64,000 nucleotides of DNA from Bin87 sp034423595 (GCA_965207025.1 OZ242258.1:4367291-4431290), one strand, 5' to 3'. Shown: positions 1 through 7,432, counted from the first letter of the stretch. Numbers and translations are program-made. Notes: a model not told the origin generated them from the letters alone.

Positions 1-1
1 G

Positions 2-385
2 CGGCCGGCGTTGCGTTCCTCAGACCCGGATGGGTTGGTGGGCCGCGCCCTGGCCGTTGAGTTCCGGCCCATCGTGGCCACGGCTATCGCCGTGCTGATC
101 GTCAGTGGGGTGATCCTGACGGTGGACCGGCTGACTTCCGAGGCTGCCGGTATCGCATATACCGTTGTGCTGGTCGCAAAGATCGTGCTGGCGATTTACG
201 CTTTCGGCATCGCGTGGCTGCTGCCGAGGCGACGGCGGCCCTCACCTCAGCCCTCTCCCAGAGGGAGAGGGAGAAAGTTGATTTCGGGGCTAACCGGGCC
301 GGTTGCGTTAACTATCGTTGGCGTGCTGGTAATTGGGCTGGCGGACGTGCTGACGTGGCTGTTTGAGCGCGGGTTGGTGGGGTGA
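2..385 (+). CDS. Partial multi-pass membrane protein, CopD-like (5' end outside window)
   Basis: The frame is open to the left edge of the window, so only the C-terminal part is seen; the TTG at 11 is probably internal. Three hydrophobic segments are visible: about residues 20-38, 46-66 and 95-117 of the visible part. Spacing and small hydrophobic residues resemble the C-terminal helices of CopD-like or DUF-type integral membrane proteins, but no diagnostic metal ligands are visible, so the family is a guess. Between the second and third helix a Pro/Arg/Gly-rich loop (PSPQPSPRGRGRK) is encoded by a palindromic repeat at 251-271, which looks like an inserted repeat rather than ancestral sequence. 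It ends 20 bp before the Trm112-like gene on the same strand. Confidence 0.6.
   Translation, partial: RPALRSSDPDGLVGRALAVEFRPIVATAIAVLIVSGVILTVDRLTSEAAGIAYTVVLVAKIVLAIYAFGIAWLLPRRRRPSPQPSPRGRGRKLISGLTGPVALTIVGVLVIGLADVLTWLFERGLVG
251..271. repeat. REP-like palindrome inside a coding region
   Basis: CCCTCTCCC at 251-259 and GGGAGAGGG at 263-271 form a perfect 9-bp hairpin with an AGA loop. It is in frame inside the membrane protein and adds a Pro/Arg-rich cytoplasmic or periplasmic loop. Such CCCTCTCCC/GGGAGAGGG palindromes are widespread dispersed repeats in many bacterial genomes. Confidence 0.6.
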
Positions 386-405
386 CATTTCATGGGAGGC
401 TTCAA

Positions 406-627
406 ATGAGAACCGATTTACTCGACATCATCGCCTGCCCGGTTTGCAAGGGGCCGTTGGATTTGCGGGCTGACGAAATCGCGCCGGATGATGCGGCGGA
501 TGCTGGCGAGGTATTGACCGGGGCGTTGACCTGCGCGGCGTGCAAGGAGGTGTATCCAATTACCGGGGGCATTCCCAACCTGCTGCCGCCGGACCTGAGG
601 GACGCGGAGATCGCAGCAGGACGTTAA
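406..627 (+). CDS. Trm112-like zinc-ribbon protein
   Basis: A 73-residue protein beginning MRTDLLDIIACPVCKG. It has two CxxC knuckles, CPVC near residue 10 and CAAC near residue 45, followed by the YPITGGIPNLLP ending that is typical of the Trm112/YcaR family. Family members bind zinc and, in studied cases, act as partners of methyltransferases or remain uncharacterised small proteins. The ATG at 406 is chosen over an upstream in-frame ATG at 382 because it has a GGGAGG ribosome binding site 6 bases ahead and matches the usual family N-terminus; the upstream start would overlap the previous gene. Compared with short homologues there is a 15-residue acidic insert between the two knuckles. Confidence 0.82.
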   Translation: MRTDLLDIIACPVCKGPLDLRADEIAPDDAADAGEVLTGALTCAACKEVYPITGGIPNLLPPDLRDAEIAAGR

Positions 628-672
628 CGAGTGTATTATTGAGTACAACCCGGATTAAAGTGGAGGTGCGGA

Positions 673-1074
673 ATGGCCGCATACCAAGGGCGGAAATACA
701 GGAAACTGTATTCGTACCTATGCGGGCTGAGAACCGGAGAATGGAGGGCGACTTTCTCCGATATTGAGGCCATAGTTGGCGACAAACTGAAACCGTCGGC
801 ACGCCGTCACCGAGCGTCTTGGGCGAATGACAACACCCAATCTTTCGCCCGCGCCTGGCTCGCCGCCGGGTGGAAAACGGCGGATGTGAACATGAGCGCC
901 GAGACGCTGACGTTCCGGCGCGAGGACATTTGCGCTCCGGAAGGGCATTCCATATCCACTGTCAACACCCTGCATGCGTTGGACGAGTTGCAGACCGCGC
1001 TGGCTTACCGAGGAGTGGACTTGGACGAGTGGGCGCGAAGCCTGCGGGCAGAACGGCGCGCTGCTGGGCTGTGA
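673..1074 (+). CDS. DUF7662-like protein, probable antitoxin partner of the downstream PIN gene
   Basis: A 133-residue protein. The first ~80 residues have the pattern of the DUF7662 domain: a Y..LYSYL helix, then FSDIEAIVG, SARRHRASWAND and ARAWLAAGW, which is a DNA-binding-like small domain often encoded alone or beside other small genes. The C-terminal part (HALDELQTALAYRGVDLDEWARSL) is helical. GGAGGTG precedes the ATG. The stop codon overlaps the start of a PIN-domain gene (ATGA), an arrangement typical of toxin-antitoxin pairs with translational coupling. The antitoxin role is inferred from this arrangement, not from the domain. Confidence 0.6.
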   Translation: MAAYQGRKYRKLYSYLCGLRTGEWRATFSDIEAIVGDKLKPSARRHRASWANDNTQSFARAWLAAGWKTADVNMSAETLTFRREDICAPEGHSISTVNTLHALDELQTALAYRGVDLDEWARSLRAERRAAGL

Positions 1075-1445
1075 TGATTCATCTGGACACCAGCTTTCTT
1101 ATCCGTGCGCTGATCCCTGATTCCCTAGAGAACCGTAAACTGCGGGAATGGCTAGGTACCGGCGACACTCTGGCTGTCAGCGCAGTGGCCTGGGCCGAGT
1201 TCCTCTGCGGCCCGCTAACCGATGAGGAGTTGGAGTTAGCGGCTCAGATAGTAGGGCCGCCTCAGGATTTCACGTCGGAACACGCAGCCACTGCCGCCCG
1301 TTTGTTCAACATGTCGGGCCGGCGGCGCGGCACTATGATGGACTGTATGATCGCCGCGGTAGCAATCAGCACTGGCGCCCTGTTCGCAACCGTGAATGCA
1401 GGGGACTTTCGCAGGCTTGTTGAACAGGGCTTGCAGTTAGTGTAG
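1074..1445 (+). CDS. PIN-domain ribonuclease, VapC-like toxin
   Basis: A 123-residue PIN protein. The acidic active-site residues are visible: D5 in MIHLDTSFLI, the glutamate in WAEFLCG near residue 41, the aspartate in MMDCMIAAVA near residue 91, and the aspartate in VNAGDFRRL near residue 109. VapC toxins are Mg-dependent endoribonucleases, usually cutting tRNA or rRNA, and are held in check by the protein of the preceding gene. The ATG at 1074 overlaps the stop of the DUF7662-like gene. The partner is not a classic VapB, AbrB or RHH protein, so this would be an unusual pairing. Confidence 0.8.
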   Translation: MIHLDTSFLIRALIPDSLENRKLREWLGTGDTLAVSAVAWAEFLCGPLTDEELELAAQIVGPPQDFTSEHAATAARLFNMSGRRRGTMMDCMIAAVAISTGALFATVNAGDFRRLVEQGLQLV

Positions 1446-1456
1446 ATTCCGGCGCA

Positions 1457-1993
1457 TCAGCCTCCGGTGAGGATGGCGACCACTTCCGTGGCCAGTCCCT
1501 CGGCCCGTTCCCGCAGGGCCGGGCGATCCAGGTTCTCGATGGGATGCTCGGTGAAAATGGTGGGGTAGTCTTCCGCGCCCCACATTTTGGCCATGCCCCT
1601 GGCGGTGGGGATGAACCGGTCGGTGCAAATGGTGGCGGAGGGGAGGCCGGCCTGCTCAACATGGATTCCATCGTGCACACTGCACGCGCTGCAACTCCCT
1701 CAATCGCCGATGGCCACCACCACCGAGTCCACGTTGGCCACCAACTCCTCCAACTCGACCGGATCGGCGGGACGGGACGCGCTGGGCTTGCGGAGCCAGC
1801 GCACCTCGCGGATTTCGTAACGGTTGCGCAACACCTCGGCCAGCTCTTCCAGCAGCACGTCGGCGTTCCGCTTGCTGTCGTCGATCAGGCCGACCCGGGT
1901 GCCGGCCAGCGAGGGCAAGCGGGGCGCGCCGTCAAAGGGCGCGATGATCGGTTCGGTAACCGGGTTGACCAGGGTGTATTGTTGGGTTGCCAT
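1457..1993 (-). CDS. UGSC-family selenoprotein (in-frame UGA read as selenocysteine)
   Basis: Reading from the ATG at 1993, 97 codons are followed by UGA at 1702-1700. Translation then continues in the same frame for 80 more codons to a stop at 1457-1459. The residues around the UGA are AIGD-U-GSCSACSVHDG, which is the defining U-G-S-C motif of the UGSC (seleno)protein family; homologues carry Sec, Cys or Thr at this position. The sequence after the UGA (HDGIHVEQAGLPSATI, then F.PTARGMAKMWG and EHPIENL) continues the family pattern, so the UGA is not a chance stop. A 6-bp stem-loop suitable as a bacterial SECIS starts 14 nt after the UGA. AAAGGAG precedes the start. Full length is about 178 residues, with Sec at position 98. 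The function of the family is unknown; a redox or thiol role is inferred from the Sec. It is the last gene of a three-gene operon. Confidence 0.92.
1672..1686 (-). promoter_or_regulatory. Candidate bacterial SECIS hairpin
   Basis: On the minus strand the 28 nt after the UGA contain CGTGCA-GTG-TGCACG, a perfect 6-bp stem with a GUG loop. The stem begins 14 nt after the UGA, and the loop has a G in its first position. This agrees with the bacterial SECIS layout, a short upper stem at a fixed short distance with a G in the apical loop, which is bound by SelB. Identification is by eye. Confidence 0.7.
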
Positions 1994-2005
1994 GTGAATT
2001 CTCCT

Positions 2006-2389
2006 TTACGTTGCCAATCGTTCGGCGTCGGCGATATAGTCGGCGGTTTCCCGAATGCGGCGCTCCGTGTCTTCCAGCGGCTCGCACAGTCCCAGATAGA
2101 AGCAGTCGCCATGCAACACACCCTGCCGGGAGTAATAGCGTCCGACGAGGGTGCGAACAGCAGGCTCCCGTCCAGCCAGCAGCCTTAATTCGGCCGACGT
2201 CTCGGGCGTTCGCTCAGGCTCGTACCCGGTCCGTGCCAAGATCAGGGCGTCGGTGGCTCGCTTGGTGGCGCCCCATGCTTTTTCGGCAGCATTGCGTATT
2301 TTGCCTAGCTCAAGCATCTCCAGCGCGTCGTCATAGAGAAAACGGGCGTCGGCGAAAATGGCGTCGGCTGAACGATCGGCGATGGTCAT
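2006..2389 (-). CDS. PaREP1/HEPN-type helical protein with RX4H motif
   Basis: A 127-residue all-helical protein. The N-terminal part (EKAWGATKRATDALIL, residues 36-51) resembles the PaREP1/HEPN pattern. RQGVLH near residue 88 fits the RX4-6H motif, which in active HEPN proteins is the ribonuclease centre. It lies between the UGSC partner gene (42 bp upstream) and the UGSC selenoprotein (12 bp downstream) on the same strand, so all three are probably co-transcribed. No nucleotidyltransferase (MNT) partner, the usual companion of HEPN toxins, is nearby. A stand-alone protein or an RNA-binding, non-catalytic function is equally possible. Confidence 0.6.
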   Translation of the reverse strand: MTIADRSADAIFADARFLYDDALEMLELGKIRNAAEKAWGATKRATDALILARTGYEPERTPETSAELRLLAGREPAVRTLVGRYYSRQGVLHGDCFYLGLCEPLEDTERRIRETADYIADAERLAT

Positions 2390-2431
2390 TGCTTGTTCCG
2401 TATCTGGTTGGTAAATTGCCTTGGCGAACTG

Positions 2432-3499
2432 TCAGGGCATATGCACTGGTTTGGTTACTGCGGTGGAGCCGACCTTTGGGCCCCAACTCGGTATGACTGA
2501 CGCCATATTGGACTCTTCGCCGCCGGCGAACAACACCAAGATGTCCTCCGGTTCGGGGATCAGCGGGACCATAGCGGCTTCGTCGCCCGGTTCGATGTCT
2601 CCGCGCAGGACGAGTCCGCGTTTCAGATCGGCCACAGAGCGCTGGATGTTGGCGTGCAGATACTCGCGTATCCGGTCTTTTGTCCAGTCGCGCCACAGAT
2701 TGCTGTTGCCGGCGAATGTTACCACAATCTGCCCCTGGCGAATTCCCACGGAAACGTCGCCGACGGAGCCCGAGGTGGACATTGACGTGCCCAGCGACGA
2801 TGCGACATCGGCCATGGCGTAGAGGATGGCCTCGGGCCGGCCGACGGCGCGAATCTGGCGGGGGCTTTCGCCGGCGAAAACGGTTACGGCGCTGTCCCCG
2901 GCGTTGAAGCCTCGATCCACGTGCAGGGGCGTCCAGTGGGTTTCGCCCTCAGCCTCGGCGATGCAGTAAGTGTACTTGCCGGGGTGCCCGATAACGCTGC
3001 GATCGAACAGCCCAGGGATGGCTGCGCAGGCGTTCATCAGGATGAGTCGGATGGAACGTCCGATGGTTCCGTTGGCGCGGTTGCCCGGCCCGAACAGGTT
3101 ATTGCGGCTGTTCAGGCCGATCTGCTCGCGCACGGGTCCGTTGACGATGCAGAGGATCGCTGCGCCGCCCATGCTGGAGGACGGGCCGACCAGGTTGAAC
3201 ACCGGGTCCAGCATCGCCTCGGTGGCGGCGAGGACTACCGGAAAATACTCGGGCAGACAGCCGGCCATCACGGCGTTGGCGGCAGCCTTTTCCACGGTGA
3301 TGACGCGGCGGCGCTCGGGAAGCTCGCCAAGCTCCTCATCGGGCGGCCGTCCGGCGTAGCCGATGAACTCGGCGACGCGGGCCGTGGTGGGAGGGACGAC
3401 GGGCAGGCCGTCGCTCCAGCCAAGCTCGTAGCCCTTCTCGATGGCAGAGAGCGCGTCGTCCCAGGTCGCGGTGGTGGTGTCGGTAAAAGTTGTGGTCAA
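2432..3499 (-). CDS. Conserved protein found with UGSC proteins (GWSDGLPVVPPT motif)
   Basis: A 355-residue protein without signal peptide or membrane helix. The N-terminal motif GYELGWSDGLPVVPPT (residues ~25-40) recurs in a family of uncharacterised proteins that I recall as being encoded beside UGSC (seleno)proteins. The middle has conserved Gly/Ala/Cys-rich stretches (NAVMAGCLPEYFPVVLAA, GRSIRLILMNACAAIPG) and the C-terminus carries EDILVLFAGG and VTKPVHMP. The start is TTG at 3499 with GAGG about 8 bases upstream; no suitable ATG lies near. It is the first gene of the operon that continues with the HEPN-like protein and the selenoprotein. The reaction is unknown; the cysteines could take part in redox chemistry with the selenoprotein, but that is only inference. 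Confidence 0.7.
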   Translation of the reverse strand: MTTTFTDTTTATWDDALSAIEKGYELGWSDGLPVVPPTTARVAEFIGYAGRPPDEELGELPERRRVITVEKAAANAVMAGCLPEYFPVVLAATEAMLDPVFNLVGPSSSMGGAAILCIVNGPVREQIGLNSRNNLFGPGNRANGTIGRSIRLILMNACAAIPGLFDRSVIGHPGKYTYCIAEAEGETHWTPLHVDRGFNAGDSAVTVFAGESPRQIRAVGRPEAILYAMADVASSLGTSMSTSGSVGDVSVGIRQGQIVVTFAGNSNLWRDWTKDRIREYLHANIQRSVADLKRGLVLRGDIEPGDEAAMVPLIPEPEDILVLFAGGEESNMASVIPSWGPKVGSTAVTKPVHMP

Positions 3500-3618
3500 T
3501 TTGGTTGCCTCGGGGTGGTGGTGCTGGGTTCGCTAATTTCGCCTGCGATCAGGATCATTCTGCGTCGATTCAATTCATCTTCGAGGTTAGCAATCAGCAG
3601 GTGGTGTCTGAGATTACG

Positions 3619-4170
3619 CTACGAGTTTAACATCGTTTCGATGCCTCCCAAAAACATGCTAAAACTGTGGGAACGATTGTCTTCACGCGTCATATGCTGC
3701 GCCATACGACGAGCGCTAGCTATTTTTCCGTGTCCGCCCACGAACCGTTCTACATGAATGGAAGGTTTGCTAATGTCGTCTGGGCGTCGATAACGAGGAC
3801 GGTTGCCAATACCGAGCAATCCATCATTCCTGAAAGCCGCAGCCATGGCTTTGGGATCACCCAAATACCATGATTCAAGCTCTTGGCAAACAATGCGTAT
3901 GAGTGTGTCTTCGCGCCTGCCATCTTTGCAAAGCTGCTGGATTCGTTCTTTTACGGCGATGCAATCGGCTTCGTCGCTGTCTCGTAGGATTACAAAGCGA
4001 TCGCCGGGAGTTTTCCAACGCCGCAAGGTGTCCCGAATGCTACTCTCAAGATCAGTTTTGCCATCATGGGGAACACACAAAAAGCGCAATTGTGGGAAAA
4101 GGCGCGGAAGCAAACCCTCCAGCAAAGCCTGCATCGAAGGTTCCTCAAGTAGGAAAACTATCCTGCCCAT
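3619..4170 (-). CDS. DUF4276 family protein, partner of the upstream AAA ATPase
   Basis: A 183-residue protein with the DUF4276 signature: an N-terminal beta strand followed by EEPSMQALLEGLLPRL, then HDGKTDLESSI, the acidic RDSDEADC motif near residue 84, and RIVCQELESWYLGDPKA. The E and DxDxxD clusters resemble TOPRIM-like metal sites. The start at 4170 is chosen because AAGGGG lies in front of it and it fits the family N-terminus; it overlaps the end of the ATPase gene by 13 bp, indicating tight coupling. By analogy with other ATPase + TOPRIM-like two-gene systems (for example PARIS, which uses DUF4435) it may be the effector of an anti-phage pair. This is inference. Confidence 0.75.
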   Translation of the reverse strand: MGRIVFLLEEPSMQALLEGLLPRLFPQLRFLCVPHDGKTDLESSIRDTLRRWKTPGDRFVILRDSDEADCIAVKERIQQLCKDGRREDTLIRIVCQELESWYLGDPKAMAAAFRNDGLLGIGNRPRYRRPDDISKPSIHVERFVGGHGKIASARRMAQHMTREDNRSHSFSMFLGGIETMLNS

Positions 4171-5339
4171 TTCAAGCCGGCCCCTTCGAACAGGTTCCGC
4201 CGCCACAAAACCCCAGGCAGTTGACCTTTCACCAATTCACGGAGGTTCTCGTGATCGGACGCACGGCTAGCCCTGCTGTAGCCGTCCTGCTTTACTAACC
4301 AAAATATTTCGTTCAGGTCGGCTCCGTTCAAAAAATCAGGAGAGTGCGTCGATATGAAAACCTGTCCCCCGTTTTTAGAATAGAGGCGAAATTCCTCTGC
4401 CAGTTGCGGCAACAACTCGGGGTACAGCTGATTCTCCGGTTCTTCGATGGCCAACAACGGGTGCGGTTTAGGGTCGTACAACAACACTAAATAGGCGAAC
4501 ATTTTGATTGTGCCGTCGGATACGTAACGAGCGATGAACGGGTCTTGAAAGCTGCCGTCTTGGAATCTCAATACCAGCCTACCATCCTCAGTAGGCTTTG
4601 CCTCGACACTGTTTACGCCCGGAACTTGCCATCTCATAGCCTGCAATACTTGGTGAAAACGGTCCGGGTGATTCTCATACAGGTATTGAGCGACCTGCGC
4701 GACATTGTCCCCGCGAGCAGAGAGGTGTTCCGCGTATCCCGCCTCCACGCTGGGGCGAGCGTCCGCGATTTGGAAGTTTGAGATATACCAATTTTCAATT
4801 AAACTCCGAAACTCCGAAACTATATGGAAGTCTCGAAATTGGCCCAGCCCTTTGATGGCTAAAACGCTGGGGTCATCTAGCTTATATTCTGCCCGCTCGA
4901 CGGTAGCGCCTTCCTGTCCATAAGCGTACTCGTTGGTGATGGCGGTGCCTTCGCCTTTACGGAAATCTACGAATCGCCATGGTTGCCCCCGTTGCCCTCG
5001 GCGATATCGCAACACTTCGCTTTCCACCACCACCCTGCCTTGCTCCTCGCTAACCGCCAATTGGTACGTTACCAATGGCCCGCCGCTTTCGCGGAACTTG
5101 ATGGTGAGTTCGATGGGTCCAGCGGAATCGCGGCTAACTAACTCGCGAAATCCGCCCCGCCTTGCCACTGCTGCTGCTACGTTCTGCGTGAGGGAGTCTT
5201 TGAGGAATGTGAACACGTCGAAAAGCGTTGATTTGCCTGACCCGTTGGCGCCGACTACTACAACCATGCGAGGCAGATCGTTCAACAGAACGTTCCGAAA
5301 CAATCGGTAGTTTTTTATCTCTATACTCTCAATTTGCAT
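4158..5339 (-). CDS. AAA family ATPase of the OLD/RecF-like (AAA_15/AAA_21) type
   Basis: A 393-residue ABC-type ATPase. Its N-terminus IESIEIKNYRLFRNV is typical of RecF/OLD-like proteins; the Walker A motif GANGSGKST is at residues 30-38. The C-terminal half has LLAIEEPENQLYPELL (Walker B with D-loop-like region) and QVFISTHSPDFLNG (switch histidine). It has no attached TOPRIM nuclease domain, unlike OLD; the partner activity is probably in the overlapping DUF4276 gene. Such ATPases sense or bind nucleic acids or phage proteins in several defence systems. Its base composition is less GC-rich than its neighbours, compatible with horizontal acquisition. Confidence 0.85.
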   Translation of the reverse strand: MQIESIEIKNYRLFRNVLLNDLPRMVVVVGANGSGKSTLFDVFTFLKDSLTQNVAAAVARRGGFRELVSRDSAGPIELTIKFRESGGPLVTYQLAVSEEQGRVVVESEVLRYRRGQRGQPWRFVDFRKGEGTAITNEYAYGQEGATVERAEYKLDDPSVLAIKGLGQFRDFHIVSEFRSLIENWYISNFQIADARPSVEAGYAEHLSARGDNVAQVAQYLYENHPDRFHQVLQAMRWQVPGVNSVEAKPTEDGRLVLRFQDGSFQDPFIARYVSDGTIKMFAYLVLLYDPKPHPLLAIEEPENQLYPELLPQLAEEFRLYSKNGGQVFISTHSPDFLNGADLNEIFWLVKQDGYSRASRASDHENLRELVKGQLPGVLWRRNLFEGAGLKWAG

Positions 5340-5406
5340 CGGAGTTCCCCTGATCCAGTCGCACGTTTCAATTATACCGTGAGCGACAGTTGGGAGACTT
5401 ATACTT

Positions 5407-5452
5407 GCGCCGCCGTTCCCTGCTCTCTTATCTCGGACAGGGACGGCGGCGC
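5407..5452. repeat. Long inverted repeat (hairpin) between genes
   Basis: GCGCCGCCGTTCCCTG at 5407-5422 pairs with CAGGGACGGCGGCGC at 5438-5452 with a single bulged base and a 15-nt loop. It lies just past the 3' end of the NHL gene and 67 bp before the ATPase start, so it could end the NHL transcript, but no U-tract follows on the minus strand. It may simply be a dispersed palindrome. Confidence 0.55.
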
Positions 5453-5474
5453 GTAGCGTTTGCGATTGAGACAG

Positions 5475-6422
5475 CTACGCCTTGGCGTACTTGGAGAAGC
5501 TGCGCAGTTCCTGCGGCGGGTCCATGTGGCTGCCGCGGATGGTGTAGGACACTTCGGACACGTACACGGCCCCGGTGCTGTCCACGGCGATGCCGTGGGG
5601 CGCGATGAACTGGCCGGGGCCCTCGCCCTCTTCCGGAGCGCCGAACACGCACACCCGGTTACCGTCCCGGTCGTAGATGGTGACGCGGTGACCCAAGCCC
5701 GGTGCGTCGTCCACGCCGCCCATGCCGTTCAGTTCGCCAACGTAGATGTGGCCGCCCCAGTACACCATCGCGTCGGGACGGTGGATGTTGCTCCACATGG
5801 TCATAAAGTTGCCGTCGGTGTCGAACAACTGGATGCGGTGGCACTCCCGATCTACCACGTACACCCGCTCGTCCTCGTCAAAGGCGATGTTGTGCGGGCG
5901 GATGAACTGGCCGGCGTCGATCCCAGGCTCTCCCCAGGAGAACTTGTACTCTCCCTCGGCGGTGTACACGTGGATGCGAGAGTTGCCGTAGCCGTCGGAG
6001 ATGTAGATGTCGCCGTTGCTGGGGCGGATGGCTGCGGAAGTGGGTCGGTTGAAGGGCTGGCCGCTCCAGCGCGGAGCTGGATGGTTCTTCTCGCCGATCT
6101 CCATCAGCTTCTCGCCGGTGACGCTGAATTTCTGGATGGTGTGGATGCCATCGTCGGCGGCCAACAGGGTGTCGTCCGCTGCGCTGTAGTACAGGCCGTG
6201 GGTGCGGTTCTCGCTGAAGTGGCCTTGCCCGAAGGAACGTTCAAAGTTGCCGTCCTTGTCAAAGACCATGATGGGGTGTTGGCCGCGCGTCAGGATGAAC
6301 ACGCGGTCGTCGCCATCGACAGCCACTCCGGGGCACTCCAGCAGCCGCATCCCGTCCGGCAGCTTCAGCCAATCCGCAACGAAGGTGTACTGAAAATCTC
6401 CCTGCCCATAGGTTTCAGGCAT
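5475..6422 (-). CDS. NHL-repeat beta-propeller protein
   Basis: A 315-residue protein built from NHL-type repeats: blades end in strings such as GVAVDGDDRVFILTR, HNIAFDEDERVYVVDR and HGIAVDSTGAVYVSE, each separated by ~45 residues, giving a six-bladed propeller. It shares the layout of peptidyl-alpha-hydroxyglycine alpha-amidating lyase-like propellers, but the catalytic zinc/calcium set cannot be confirmed by eye. No signal peptide is seen, so it is probably cytoplasmic. AAGGAG precedes the ATG at 6422. NHL propellers of this kind are numerous in SAR202-like genomes beside catabolic oxidoreductases; a substrate cannot be named. Confidence 0.78.
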   Translation of the reverse strand: MPETYGQGDFQYTFVADWLKLPDGMRLLECPGVAVDGDDRVFILTRGQHPIMVFDKDGNFERSFGQGHFSENRTHGLYYSAADDTLLAADDGIHTIQKFSVTGEKLMEIGEKNHPAPRWSGQPFNRPTSAAIRPSNGDIYISDGYGNSRIHVYTAEGEYKFSWGEPGIDAGQFIRPHNIAFDEDERVYVVDRECHRIQLFDTDGNFMTMWSNIHRPDAMVYWGGHIYVGELNGMGGVDDAPGLGHRVTIYDRDGNRVCVFGAPEEGEGPGQFIAPHGIAVDSTGAVYVSEVSYTIRGSHMDPPQELRSFSKYAKA

Positions 6423-6484
6423 AATGCTTCTCCTTTTCCGATGTATGGTGAACTAATCACGACCTCGATTCCCGCATCCCCCAA

Positions 6485-6562
6485 CGTCATTCCCGCGGAA
6501 GCGGGAATCCAGGCCGCACTCGCGGCATATAATACCGGATTCCGGCTTTCGCCGGAATGACG
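6485..6562. repeat. Bipartite REP-like palindromic repeat
   Basis: Two hairpins, TTCCCGCGGAAGCGGGAA (6490-6507) and ATTCCGGCTTTCGCCGGAAT (6539-6558), lie inside an outer inverted repeat CGTCATTC (6485-6492) / GAATGACG (6555-6562). It is the common REP type with GAAAGC-like loops, placed between the convergent-free ends of the NHL and SDR genes. Bacterial genomes often carry many such copies; no other full copy was seen in this window. Confidence 0.7.
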
Positions 6563-6591
6563 CAGTGAGGGCCGGAACGACCAGGACTATT

Positions 6592-7368
6592 TCACTGGGC
6601 AACACACCCGCCGTCGATGACTAGCTCGGCGCCCGTAACAAACGACGCCTCGTCGGATGCCAGGTACAGCACCCCGTAAGCCACCTCGATGGGATGCGCC
6701 CGCCGGCCCAGCGGAACCAACGCCAGCCGCTGCGCCGCAACCTCGGGGTCGTCGTAGGTGGACGCGCTCATCGGCGTCATGATCGGGCCGGGATGCACCG
6801 AGTTGCAGCGGATGCCCTCGCGGGCGTACTGGATGGCCGTGGCCTTGGTGAACAGGCGCACCGCTCCCTTGGAGGCGTTGTAAGGATGAGAGCGCGACCA
6901 GGCGCCCGACAGGCCGGCGATGGATGAGATGTTGACGATGGAGCCTCCTCCGGCCCGGCGCATGGCAGGGATCGCTGCTTTGGTGCCGAGAAAGACGCCC
7001 TTCGAGTTGATGTCCATGACACGGTCCCACTGCTCTTCGCTGGTATCTTCCAGCGAGATGTTGCGGGCGCCTCCTTCGACGGAGATGCTGATGCCGGCGT
7101 TGTTGACCAGCGCGTCCAGCCGCCCGTAGCGTTCTTCGGCTAACGCGACGATGGCCTCCCAGTCGGCTTCGACGGTGACGTCCAGGTGGGTATAGGCAAC
7201 GTCCAGGCCCGCCTGGCAGCAATCGGCCTCCACCCTCTGCCCCAGATCGTCCAGAATGTCGCCGAACACGACCTTCGCGCCCTCTTTGGCGAACAGGTTG
7301 ACCTCTTCGGCGCCCATGCCGCGAGCGCCGCCGCTGATAATGGCTACCTTGCCGTCCATTCGGCCCAT
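6592..7368 (-). CDS. Short-chain dehydrogenase/reductase (SDR)
   Basis: A 258-residue classical SDR. The cofactor-binding loop is GGARGMG at residues 13-19 (first T replaced by G), the NNAG motif is at 89-92, the active-site Ser is around 148-149 (NISSIAG), and Tyr163 and Lys167 form the YxxxK motif. PG..MTPM and VTGAELVIDGG at the C-terminus are typical of the family. It would oxidise or reduce a hydroxyl/keto group with NAD(P)(H); an acidic residue (GDILDD, residue 37) after the second strand suggests NAD. The substrate cannot be told. AGGAGG precedes the ATG. It is one of a row of catabolic-looking single genes on this strand. Confidence 0.93.
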   Translation of the reverse strand: MGRMDGKVAIISGGARGMGAEEVNLFAKEGAKVVFGDILDDLGQRVEADCCQAGLDVAYTHLDVTVEADWEAIVALAEERYGRLDALVNNAGISISVEGGARNISLEDTSEEQWDRVMDINSKGVFLGTKAAIPAMRRAGGGSIVNISSIAGLSGAWSRSHPYNASKGAVRLFTKATAIQYAREGIRCNSVHPGPIMTPMSASTYDDPEVAAQRLALVPLGRRAHPIEVAYGVLYLASDEASFVTGAELVIDGGCVAQ

Positions 7369-7402
7369 TCTTTACCTCCTACGTGGGGTGCTGGCGGTTG
7401 CG

Positions 7403-7432
7403 TTGACAGTGGTCCATCCTCCGCCGGATAAT
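7403..7432 (+). promoter_or_regulatory. Candidate sigma-70-type promoter for the coiled-coil membrane protein
   Basis: TTGACA at 7403-7408 and GATAAT at 7427-7432 are separated by 18 bp. A second TATAAT lies at 7441-7446 without a good -35. The region is the intergenic space between the divergent SDR gene and the plus-strand gene starting at 7462. Confidence 0.55.
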
